Shown one piece after another: positions 54,516 through 64,000 of a stretch of 64,000 nt of DNA. A model generated the notes under the pieces. The model ran no database searches. It saw nothing but the letters and a program-made list of their open reading frames with translations, and had not been told where the DNA came from. The position numbers and the translations under genes were made by a program. The first letter of the stretch is position 1. Every line of letters starts with the position of its first letter. This stretch comes from Kitagawia praeruptora (taxonomy: Eukaryota; Streptophyta; Magnoliopsida; Apiales; Apiaceae): assembly GCA_037693485.1 (NCBI GenBank), contig CM075350.1, positions 121,952,001-122,016,000 on the forward strand, written 5' to 3'.

Positions 54516-55380
54516 TGTTGTGTCCAAATTCATCATGGGCTGGATTTAGGCCCATTAAGCTATAGGGTTCGATCCATACAAGCCAGAAGATAGATCCCTT
54601 ACGAGTTGTGAAGGTCAGATAGAAGAAATGACTAAGGAAGTATGAGTATCATGAGGTTCCCAATGGTCAGGAAGCTGAGCTGAGCACTAGAAGACCAGGT
54701 TCCTCCCAGCAGAAGAGTTCGAGTTAGCATAGCAACAGCCATAGAGATGATAAAAGCATGTGAAGAGTTATCCAGTCTAACCAGTTTGTTATTTGTGTAG
54801 GTACTGACGCCTAAAGGGAGGTCCCTAAGCGATATGTCCCGAAATAAGGAGGTTCCTGAGAAACAGGCTCCTGAGATATAGGTTCCTGAGTACCAGGTTC
54901 CCACGAGTTGCCAACAGAAAGTTCTAGAAGCCATCTAGAACAGATAAACGAATTGATATTGGAGAATAATTCTAGGGCGCAGATGATCCTAGAATATCTC
55001 TGATCAATGAGAGAATTATAATAGGGTACGAACTCGAGTTCTACACTACTTAGCCAACTAGTTCGTGAAAGACTCTAAAGGAACCTGAGTCCTACACGAA
55101 CTAGGTGACCGAATACAGCTATTCCAGTAAGAGACAGAATCATATTAGAACTACGTGAGCTTGATCCCTATATATACAAGGGTACGTAGGCACCTCAAGG
55201 GTAAGACATATTAAGTTCTCTGATTCTCTCTAAAGGCACTTGAGATTATTGGAGACACCCTCGAGCACAGCTCAACCCCTACAAACACAACCCAAACCTT
55301 TTCACAGAACAGTTGATCGCTAGCCTATACAACTACCCGTAAACCTCTTAATAAGTTGTTACAAAATCCACTCATCAACA
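54516..55380 (+). repeat. Gypsy B right (3') LTR
   Basis: 865 bp, tgttgtgtccaaa to catcaaca, uninterrupted. It contains six ggttcc or ggaacc words. GCTAC follows at 55381-55385. Confidence 0.95.
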
Positions 55381-55385
55381 GCTAC

Positions 55386-56429
55386 TGTGGGTTCTTTTTC
55401 ACTACCATCCTTATTTGCTACACTAGATGCAGTAACTCCCTCTTGACTCTCAACATTTTCACCAGTTACACTCTCTAGGGATCTTTTCTTTTATTCTTGT
55501 TTGGCTATTTTAAGGGCTTTGGGCAGTCTAGAGTCCCTAGGTGGAATGTATGGTGTAGAATGTGGGTTAACTGAATTTAGGTCTAATTCAGTCTCATTCT
55601 CAATTGTGAAAATAGTATACCTTGTAGGTAATGGATAATCAAGGTTGGGCTCTTGATTAACCATGTGTTGTGTGAAACATAGTGGAATATGTGCATTTAA
55701 ATTTTGTGTGTTGAGAGATGTGTGTGTGTTTTTCTTCAAAACAGGACATTCCTCAGAATGAGGAGCATCTACAACATTACCACAAATATGATTAATACAC
55801 ATTGTTAAAAAGCGAGGGTATATATATACCTTTTTGCCTATGGCATTTTTCAATTGTGCCATGACTAGCTTTCCAACATTCACCTTGTATCCATGGACTA
55901 AAGAATGAGTGAGTTTCTTAATATATGAGGGTATTCCATTCCAACCTGTTGACTTAGTAGAGAACACCTTCACCATGACGTCAAAGATCATGCTCCACTC
56001 CTTTCTTAGAAACTTCTTGTCCATTTCTCCCGTTTGATACCATTTATCAGAGGTTTCTTCAAGTTTAGAACCAGAATACCCAATCTTCAGAAAGAACCTC
56101 TTCAGAGTGTCATCATTTGCTAAGCCCTGAAAACTTTCTCCACTCGCCAAAACAATACCCAAGGCTATATTAATATCATTTACTGAAAGAGAATGGTTTA
56201 CACCATCTATTTTGAAGTTAATTGCCTCATTCTCTTCAGTTCCTTGAATACTAGCAGATTTCCAGAATTTATCAATTCTTTCAATATCAATCTTTGGGGT
56301 TGAGGTTATTGCATGACCTAAGTAGGATTTGTTTATGAATGAAACAAGTCCTTTGAAGTTTTCACCGGCATCACCAGGAGAATGAATACCGGCAAAGTTA
56401 GTTTGGGCAATAGATTGTTTGGGTGCCAT
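55386..56429 (-). pseudogene. Copia A extra ORF, N-terminal part
   Basis: The likely start is MAPKQSIAQ at 56429. The conserved globular domain is present: FKGLVSFINKSYLGHAI, then IDKFWKSA, KKFLRKEWSMIFDVMVKVF and YPRFLTMCINHI. It aligns in order with the N-terminal domain of the Copia C extra ORF. A stop interrupts it at 55491-55493, after which the frame continues to the Gypsy B insertion point. The rest of the protein lies left of 28592. Confidence 0.8.
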
Positions 56430-56653
56430 TGATGAATGTTCTGAAAAGTGAGAGAGAAAATGTGGTTTTTGGATGTAGAAGGTTGAAAGGTTTTGCAAAT
56501 GAAAGTGATAGTAGATTAAACGGTAGATTCAGTTTATAAGATGAATCGTGTTTACTTGTCTTAATTGAACGTGTAGTAATGATTTTACCCATTAACCCCA
56601 CTTGCTATATTACGTGGCAGTTGCTATTAGATCGTGGATTGGAGGATTAAAAT

Positions 56654-56657
56654 TATA

Positions 56658-56707
<50 letters not shown>

Positions 56708-56712
56708 TATAT
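56654..56712. repeat. (TA)n microsatellite
   Basis: A nearly uninterrupted TA run of about 55 bp with one TG step near its start. Confidence 0.95.
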
Positions 56713-56897
56713 CTCTCTCCACTATCTTTGACAGCAACCTGTGCGCTAACAACATTTCTGTCAATAAGGTGAATGTGCGACAGCAAGTTTATCTGACAGT
56801 AAACTAGGCGCAAAAATGTGCTGTCATTGCTCATACACAAATTAAGTTAAGGACCCTTGACTACTTATTATCACATTAAAATAGACATGTGAAACCA

Positions 56898-57073
56898 TTT
56901 TAGCATAGTCATAGCAAACATGATATCTAAAATGATAAATCTTTTAGCATAGTCATAGTAAACATGATATCTAAAATGATAAATCTTTTAGCATAGTCAT
57001 AGCAAACATGATATCTAAAATGATAAATCTTTTAGCATAGTCATAGCAAACATGCTGTCTGAACAAGTAGCAA
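56898..57073. repeat. 44-bp tandem repeat, four copies
   Basis: Units start ttttagcatagtcatag at 56898, 56942, 56986 and 57030 and are almost identical; the last ends in a catgctgtct variant. Confidence 0.95.
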
Positions 57074-57187
57074 TTGGTACAATAACTTCTCATGACAGTA
57101 CCTTCTAATGACAGTACCTTCTCGTGATAGTACTTTGAAAGTTTCTGTCATGAGCTGCGACTGAGAAATGATAAACCAGTCAGTTAA

Positions 57188-58969
57188 TCATACCTGATTT
57201 AGCATTCCTAATTCACTCACCAACCTGGTAAATGTTGCTTCATCCAGTGGCTTGGTGAATATGTCTACAAGTTGCTTGTCTGTTGGAACATAAACCAGTT
57301 TTACATCTCCCTTTTCAACATGCTCCCTGATAAAATGATGCCTTATATCAATGTGCTTTGTTCTGGAGTGTTGAACTGGATTGTCTGATATGGCTATGGC
57401 ACTAGTGTTGTCACAATAGATAGGAATGTTTGACATCTCTAGTCCATAATCCATTAACTGATTCTTCATCCAAAGTATTTATGCACAGCAACTTCCAGCT
57501 GCAATATATTCAGCTTCTGCGGTTGATGTAGAAACTGAATGTTGCTTTTTACTAAACCATGACACCAATCTCCCCCCAAGAAATTGACAGCTTCCTGTAG
57601 TACTTTTTCTGTCAATCTTGCAGCCAGCATAGTCTGAATCAGAGTATCCAATTAAATCAAATCCTATTTTCTTAGGGTACCAAAGGCCTAGATTTGGAGT
57701 GCCTTTGAGATACCTAAAGATTCTTTTGATTGCAACTAAGTGTGATTCTTTTGGATCAGCCTGAAATCTTGCACAAAGACATGTAGCAAACATTATGTCT
57801 GGTCTGCTAGCTGTTAAATAAAGAAGTGATCCAACCATGCCTCTGTATGTACTAGAATCCACTTTCTTGCCTTTAGGATCTAACTCTAATTTGGTGGCTG
57901 TTGAGATAGGTGTCTTGGCAGGTGATGAATCTTCTAAGTTAAACTTCTTGAGAAGTTCTTTGACATACTTAGTTTGATAGATAAAGATTCCATCCCTCTT
58001 CTGATAGATTTGGAGACCAAGAAAGAATGCTATTTCTCCCATCATGCTCATTTCATACTTGTTTCTCATTAGAGATGAGAACTTTTCACATAATTTTTCA
58101 TTTGTTGAACCAAAAATTATGTCATCAACATATATCTGCACAAGGATGATGTCTTTGCCATGGTATTTATTGAATAAAGTTTTATCCACCATACCCCTTA
58201 CAAATTTATTTTCCAGGAGAAAATTGGAGAGTGTGTCATACCAGGCTCTTGGTGCTTGCTTTAAACCATATAGAGCCTTGAACAGCTTGTAGACAAAGTT
58301 ATGCAGTTTGTCATTTTCAAAACAAGGAGGCTGTTCAACATACACTTCTTCTTCTAATTCTCCATTTAGAAAGGCACTTTTGACATCCATTTGAAATAAC
58401 TTGAATTTGCAATGTGCAGCAAAGGCTAAGAAAATTCTTATAGCTTCAAGTCTGGCAACAGAAGCAAATGTTTCATCATAATCTATCCCTTCCTGTTGAC
58501 AGTAACCTTTGGCAACTAGCCTTGCTTTATTTCTTGTCACATTTCCACTTTCATCTATTTTGTTTCTGAAGACCCATTTTGTCTCAATGACTGATTTTCC
58601 TTTTGGCCTTGGAACCAGCTTCCAAACATCGTTTCTTTCAAACTGATTGAGCTCTTCCTGCATGGCCATCACCCAATCAGAATCCAACAATGCTTCTTCA
58701 ACTATTTTTGGTTCCATTTGAGATAAGAAACATGAAAACATGATGTCAGCAGAGATATTCCTCCTTGTCTTTACACCAATTGTGGGATCTCCAATAATTA
58801 GATTACTGGTATGATCTCTGTTCCACTTGGTTGATTGAGGCAAGCTTCTTGTTTGATTAGATTGACTTTCATCAGTATGAGGATTTGTCTCTCCACCATT
58901 TTCATTGTTCTGCTCATTTGACTCAATTTCTCCAGTTTCACAGTCTTGTAGATTGATGCCTGAAATTGT
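57188..58969 (-). pseudogene. Copia A pol, RT and RNase H part
   Basis: RVT_2 domain from about 58700, with YVDDIIFGST near 58120. RNase H ends KHIDIRHHFIREH and DIFTKPLDEA. The frame is open from 58966 to 57482, then a TAA at 57479-57481 interrupts RNase H, and 57478-57188 continues in the same frame. An in-frame TAG at 58970 separates this part from the integrase. Confidence 0.9.
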
Positions 58970-60432
58970 CTATGATTGGGCTGAAGTTTGATTTAGATCA
59001 TAAGCATTGATAGTTTCTTTCTCATATCCCATTGATTGAATAAGACTGGGTTCTTCATCAACAAATTCTTCTATTTCCAAGTATCCTTGATTCTCAAATC
59101 TGAAGGGTTGCATTTGACCATCTTCATGTAACCTTGGAAACTTGCTTTCATCAAATGTGACATTTACACTTTCTTCAATTGTCTTGTGCTCCATGATATA
59201 GACTCTGTAGGCAGTCCTTTCTATCCCATATCCCATGAAAATGCCTTCATATGCTTTAGTATCAAACTTGCCTTTTCTTTCATGGTTGTCTTTCATTAAG
59301 AAGCACTTGCTTCCAAAAACATGAAAGTACTTGACAGTTGGTTTCTTCCCTGTCAAAAGATAGTAAGGAGTATTACCATGAGCTTTGTTGATTAGTGTTC
59401 TGTTCTGTGTGTAACAAGCAGTGTTGATGGCTTCTGCCCAGAAATATGTTGGTAATTTAGCATTACTCAACATAGTCCTAGCAGCTTCAATGAGTGTCCT
59501 GTTTTTCCTTTCCACAACTCCATTTTGCTGTGGAGTCCTTGTAGCAGAGAATTGTTGAACAATCCCTTGATCTTTGCAGTAGTTTCCAAGTGTAGCATTT
59601 CTGAACTCAGTTCCATTGTCACTTCTTAGAAATTGAACTTTTGCTCCAGGGGTCCTATCAAGTACCCTTATGTGATCAATGATTTCTTGAGCAGCTTCAT
59701 CTTTTGATTCTAAAAATTTCACCCAAGAATATCTAGAATAGTCATCTATCATGACCAGTGCATATCTTTTTCTGGATAGTGATTGAACATTCACTGGTCC
59801 AAAAATATCCATGTGAATCAACTTGAGTGCTTCAGTGTTGGTGTTGACTTGTTTTGATTTATGCATTGCTTTCCTTAGTTTCCCCATTTGACAATCCTCA
59901 CACAGTCCTTCTTGACAGAACTCCTGTTGAGGCAGTGCTCTCACCAATTTCTTCTTCATTAGCATGTTCATTGTTTTGAAGTTGAGATGGGAAAGCTTCT
60001 TGTGCCAAAGCATGCTATCTCCAACACTTGCTTTGTTGTAGAAGCAAAATATTCTTTCCTCATTTGTTGAGTTTAAGTCTGCAACAAATAGGCTTCCTTT
60101 CCTAACTCCTTTCAGAGACAGGCTTCTATCCTTTTGTGGTAGATTGTGCATTCCATCATGCAAAAATTGACTTTGAATCCCTTGTCAATGAATTGACTGA
60201 CACTAAGCAGATTATGCTTCAAACCTTCCACAAGAGATATCTCTTCAATGACAACATTTCCAGCTTTTAAGCAGCCATATCCCACAGTGTAACCTTTGCT
60301 GTTGTCTCCAAAGGTTATTGTTGGGCCAGCCTTCTCAACATATTGTGATAGCAGGGATATATCACCAGTCATGTGTTTGGAACATCCACTGTCGATTATC
60401 CACATGACCTGTTTACCTTTCTTTCCCTGCAA
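58970..60432 (-). pseudogene. Copia A pol, protease and integrase part
   Basis: Protease WIIDSGCSKHMTGD near 60405. A frameshift at about 60130-60165 precedes the GAG-pre-integrase HHCC motif (WHKKLSHLNF, CEDCQMGK) and the DDE core (HMDIFGPV, RSDNGTEF, NGVVERKNRT). It ends at the TAG at 58970-58972. Unlike Copia C, this part is in the gag frame after the gag stop. Confidence 0.9.
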
Positions 60433-60444
60433 GACAGATAAAGT

Positions 60445-63063
60445 TTAATTTGCATTTGGTACCCAAGTCTTGTTGGGTCCTGTAGACTCAGTATCATCAG
60501 AAACTTTATCAATGTTTGAAACAATATCATCAGAAGATGGTTCCTTGACTTCTTTTATTACCCACTTAGTTTTAGAAATTGGCTTAGTCTTTTTTTTAGT
60601 GAGAACAACCTTCTCACTAATTTTAGTGGATTCAGAAATCTTTGCAGTTTGCATATAAGAACATATTTCAGTAGATGAAATTTGCAGATTAAAGCATGTA
60701 CTCATGGCAGTAATTTTGCATGCCATACAGTCAATGTTATTACAGACAACCATTGTTCTTTGCATAACGGGGGTTCTATGTAAGTTCCATTTCAACTCTG
60801 TTGCATTAGTTATGCTACTAGTTGAATTCTTACAAACATAGGTTAAATGATGTGAGGAGCCACAGTTATTGCAAAGTTTCCTGGGTGCCTGCTTAACATA
60901 CGCATAATTATTCTTATTATCAATGCTTAGCTTGCCATTTCTGTTCTTAGGCTTGGAGACAATTGTCTTGACAGTATGTTCAGAAGGTACTGTCGAGCTA
61001 TTTTTGACAGCACCTTTTGTACTTGCAGTCTTGACAGTAGGTTTGAAAGTTACTGTCTTGGGTGCCTTCTTGACAGTATCTTTAAACGTTACTGTCTCAT
61101 CCTTTGTGACAGTATCTTTTGAACACTTGGTCGGGCTGCTTGATAAAGTTTCTGTCATGGGAATTTTAACAGAATCTTTTTCTTCCTTAGACACACTGTC
61201 AGCCCTCTCATCTTCATCACAGAGTTCTTGATTAATAATTAGAGAAGTTTCATCAACCTCAAACTCTGTACTTTTAAAAATTGGTTTGCTCACATTTTTG
61301 AGGATGTGAGGCCTGACAGTATTGTTTTCATTATTGTTCAGTATAACAGCCTCTTTACCAGGTCTCCTACCATAATCATAGCCTATACCTATCTTCTTAC
61401 TTTCAGTATGTTTCTCATAATACTCTTGAATTATTTTAGAGGAATTTCTAAATGCCTTAAGCTTAAATTCATTTTCAGACATTTCTTTTCTTAGATAATC
61501 CTCTATCTCTTTAGCACAGATTAAATCATTCTTTAATCTCTCGTTCTCCTGAGCTAAAGAATCAATAGAACTGGTCTTAAGCAACAATACATCATTGTTG
61601 GATTTGAGTGTTTCATTTTCCTTAATTAATCTACCAATTTCTTCGTTTGCAGTAGATAAACTAGTGTGAATATTAAACATTTCAGTACTCATTTCCTCAA
61701 TGGTTTGCTTATAGTCATTTAAGGACATATCTAGTAAAACTAGAGATGGTACCTGACTTGAAGAGGTTGATGCTTCTTCATCCTCTCTAGCCATCAAGGC
61801 TAGATTCACGAATTCCTCTTCTTCTTCATCATCAGATTCATCCCAGCATTTTCCTTCAGCCATATAGGCCTTTCCCTGTCCTTTCTTAAATTGACTTCCA
61901 GTTCCTTTCTCCATTATCTGTATTTGTTTTGGTCTCTTGCATTCAGTAGCAAAGTGACCGAGTTCATTGCAGTTGTAGCATCTAAATTTTGATCTATTTA
62001 CCATTCTTGTTTTGTATCCACCCTTGGTGCCAGTAGCAGGTTTTGATGAGCTTCCTTGGTTATATTTTGGAAATTGACCTTAAGGCTTGTATGGCTTGTT
62101 CCTCCTGAACCTTATATTTTTGAATTTCATTGCCATAAAAGCCATGGTTAGATTATCCATTTTCTCCATTTCTTCCAGAGTGTAGAATTCTTCATCTTCA
62201 ACATCTTCCAGTTGAAGAACAACCTTTTCTTCATCCTCAACCACCTCTTCAATTTTCACAGATGAAAATTGAGGCTGTTGAGCATTTTGAATTTGCTCTC
62301 TTACTTGAAAGTATGAAGGTCCTTGAGCAACTAGAGCACCAGCCATGTTTGCCATCATTCCCTTGGATTCACTTTGTATGGCTCTCTTTTGATAGTATTC
62401 AAGTTCATACGATTTTAGAACTCCATACAATGTTTCAAGAGAGACAGAGTTTAAATCTCTTCCTTCTCTAATGGCTGTTACTATATGCTCAAGATGGTCT
62501 GGGAGAGTTAGCAAAAACTTCATATTGACTTCCTTCTTTTCATAGAACTTTCCATGAATCTAGAGCTCAGCTATCAGCTTGCTAAATCTTTCAAACATGT
62601 GAGTTAGCTCTTCTCCATGCTTGGCCATGAATGCTTCATATTGTGACACCAGTATTTGTTTTTGATTTTCTCTAACCTCTTCACTTCCTTCACACAACAG
62701 CTCTATCTTTTTCCACATATCCCTGGCAGAGGTGCATACTATTATGTTTCCACTCATGGCTTTGTCCAGGGTAAGTGCATCTAGCAGAATAAGCTGCAGG
62801 TGATCATCCAGGGCTACCTTCTCCTTTTCTGAGTCATTGTACTCAGTAGATTTCTTTGCAACCCAATGAGCTGGGGTTACTACACCATTAACTATAGCAG
62901 CTAGAATTTCCTTTTGAGGAATGAAGGGGCCATTTTCCAGGATACCTAGGAATAGTGGGTTCTGAGCTTTGATAAATAACATGATCTTCTTTTTCCATAT
63001 GTTGTAGTTTTCTTTATCAAAAGCTGGAATCTTGATATTACTTGACCTTTGAATACTTGCCAT
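60445..63063 (-). pseudogene. Copia A gag
   Basis: Start MASIQRSSNIKI at 63063, 32 bp after the primer site. The UBN2-like domain has PAFDKENYNIWKKKIMLFI and KQILVSQYEAFM. Zinc knuckle CYNCNELGHFATEC, a coiled coil, a Lys/Thr/Val-rich linker and a second knuckle CNNCGSSHHLTYVC follow. One frame runs throughout, with internal stops at about 62560 and at 62080-62082. It ends TWVPNAN and TAA at 60445. Confidence 0.9.
60955..61195. repeat. GACAG(T/C)A word cluster inside Copia A gag
   Basis: Eight gacagta, gacagca or tactgtc words lie in about 160 bp (60970-61135), with weaker ones to 61320. On the coding strand they translate to repeated (K)DTVK, TVTF and TVKT-like peptides. Confidence 0.85.
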
Positions 63064-63094
63064 TTGGATCTCAGATATGTGTATTAATCTGAAC

Positions 63095-63106
63095 GCTCTG
63101 ATACCA
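63095..63106 (-). other. Copia A primer binding site, tRNA-iMet
   Basis: The minus strand reads tggtatcagagc two bases after the 5' LTR. Confidence 0.95.
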
Positions 63107-63108
63107 GT

Positions 63109-64000
63109 TGTTGGTCCCGGAAAGTATTGCAGAAGGGGGGTTGAATGCAATACTAATAAATTTCAACAACTATTTCAACAACTTAAATAGAGTTTGTAAT
63201 TTACTAGTAGAAGAAATGCAATCACAAGTAATATCTAACACGATGTTTCACAAAATAAGTGTTTTATTTATTTTGTGAGGATTTGCTACAACCTTGAGAA
63301 CAAAATAATTCTCAAGCTTCGAATTATCAAGAGATTACAGTTGTAGAGATATCTTTATTGTGTAATAGAGTGTTCTATTTATAGAGTGATAGTTGGATCT
63401 TTTTCTACTATACTATCACTATCAACATGGGTTGTTGAGTTGCTGTCATATTCTTTTTGCAGCTCATTACATGATTTATTCCCATGTGATACACACAAAG
63501 TAACTTTAAATGCTTTCCACATTTGAACCACCCAGATCTAGCAGTAAACAAATTTATCTGCTCTAAACTTTACAGGTTGCTCCATGTGATCTCTCGAGCT
63601 TCTGTTATAGACTTTCCAAGCTTGCTGTAAAGTTTGAACATTGCAGCACGCCTGCTTCATTTGAACATGTACTTTGTCGCTTAATTTGACTTAGAAAATT
63701 CCTAAATCAAGTTGATTCTATATGACAGTATGTTTGTCACAAAGTTTGCTGTCAAAGGATTATTCTTTGATTGACAATATAAGTTCGCCGTAGAGGTTGC
63801 TATCAAAGAATTGTGCTTTGGTTGACAGTATGAATTCCCCGCAAAGGTTGCTATCAAGAATTCCAAACTTGCTGCCGCAAACTATATATGCAAGTTACTG
63901 TCATCAGAATCTCCGCCAATGTTGCTGTCAAGTTGAAACTTGCTGTCGACCTAGGCAACATGCTGTTTCCTTGTAACCTTACTGTCAAATGCTTGATAGT
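63109..64000 (-). repeat. Copia A 5' LTR, truncated by the window end
   Basis: 892 bp matching 23381-24260. About 190-200 bp of the LTR and the TSD lie beyond the window. Confidence 0.93.

Larger units (their letters stand above)
28597..55380 (+). mobile_element. Gypsy B, Tat lineage, containing Copia C
   Basis: The LTRs are 28597-29311 plus 43463-43617 (left, split by Copia C) and 54516-55380 (right). The target duplication GCTAC is at 28592-28596 and 55381-55385. It reads on the plus strand: gag, protease, RT, RNase H, a second RNase H, integrase, then a 4.8-kb 3' region with an antisense gene. The second RNase H and the antisense gene are marks of the Tat lineage. Gag and pol contain several stops and frameshifts. 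By eye the LTRs differ at about 17 of 865 sites. Confidence 0.93.
56430..57187. promoter_or_regulatory. Copia A spacer between RNase H and extra ORF
   Basis: The equivalent of the 35522-36367 spacer of Copia C. It holds TGACAG(T/C)A words at about 56728-56825 and 57052-57160, a TA microsatellite and a 44-bp tandem repeat. A promoter role is possible by position only. Confidence 0.5.
23381..64000 (-). mobile_element. Copia A, SIRE/Maximus-like, split by Gypsy B, runs off the window
   Basis: The LTRs are 23381-24465 (3' LTR) and 63109 to beyond 64000 (5' LTR, truncated by the window). The tRNA-iMet primer site at 63095-63106 and the purine tract at 24466 show a minus-strand element. The order is gag, protease, integrase, RT, RNase H, then a long extra ORF, as in SIRE/Maximus-type Copia. 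All genes carry stops or frameshifts. Gypsy B (28597-55380) interrupts the extra ORF. By eye the LTRs differ at about 2% of the comparable 890 bp. The TSD cannot be checked because the right flank is outside. Confidence 0.93.

Overview
The window is eukaryotic, AT-rich and made almost wholly of plant transposable elements. GT-AG introns of 76-109 bp, plant tRNA primer sites, Tat-type Gypsy and SIRE-like Copia elements, and Helitrons all point to a flowering plant. The Copia elements with a long extra ORF after pol suggest an asterid eudicot; that is an inference. No intact host gene was seen. The only recognisable host-derived sequence is a broken two-pore K+ channel fragment inside a Helitron.

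Layout. (1) About 1-8160: a Helitron on the minus strand with a many-exon Rep-helicase gene that looks open from end to end; its 3' terminus lies left of the window. (2) 8461-9942: a hAT-like terminus remnant, a degenerate tandem repeat and unassigned sequence. (3) 9943-18069: a non-autonomous LTR element (LARD type, minus strand) with a gag remnant, tRNA-Asp primer site and TSD AATAT. It contains a 607-bp Mutator-like MITE with a 9-bp TSD. (4) 18442-22285: a non-autonomous Helitron with both termini (A|TC ... hairpin ... CTAG|T), carrying gene fragments. (5) 22286-23380: debris that resembles the 3' part of a Tat element. (6) 23381 to the window end: a three-level nest. Copia A (minus strand) is split by Gypsy B (plus strand, 28597-55380, TSD GCTAC). 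The left LTR of Gypsy B is split by Copia C (minus strand, 29312-43462, TSD CTCTC).

Copia A and Copia C belong to one SIRE/Maximus-like group. Each has gag with two zinc knuckles, pol, and a long extra sense ORF after RNase H. In Copia C that ORF is intact (1584 aa), and pol carries a single in-frame stop. In Copia A all genes are broken. Gypsy B is a decayed Tat-lineage element with two RNase H domains and an antisense, intron-bearing extra gene of the Transposase_28 type.

The most unusual signal is that each LTR element carries its own dispersed short DNA word, in both orientations. Copia C has arrays of TCGAAT in the U3 of both LTRs and just upstream of the extra ORF. Copia A has TGACAG(T/C)A in the LTR, in spacer DNA and even inside gag and extra-ORF codons. 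Gypsy B has AGGTTCC, and the LARD has GCACGGCCGTGC. Words specific to one element, found beside extra ORFs of unknown function, suggest self-recognition by an element-encoded or host protein. That link is a hypothesis.
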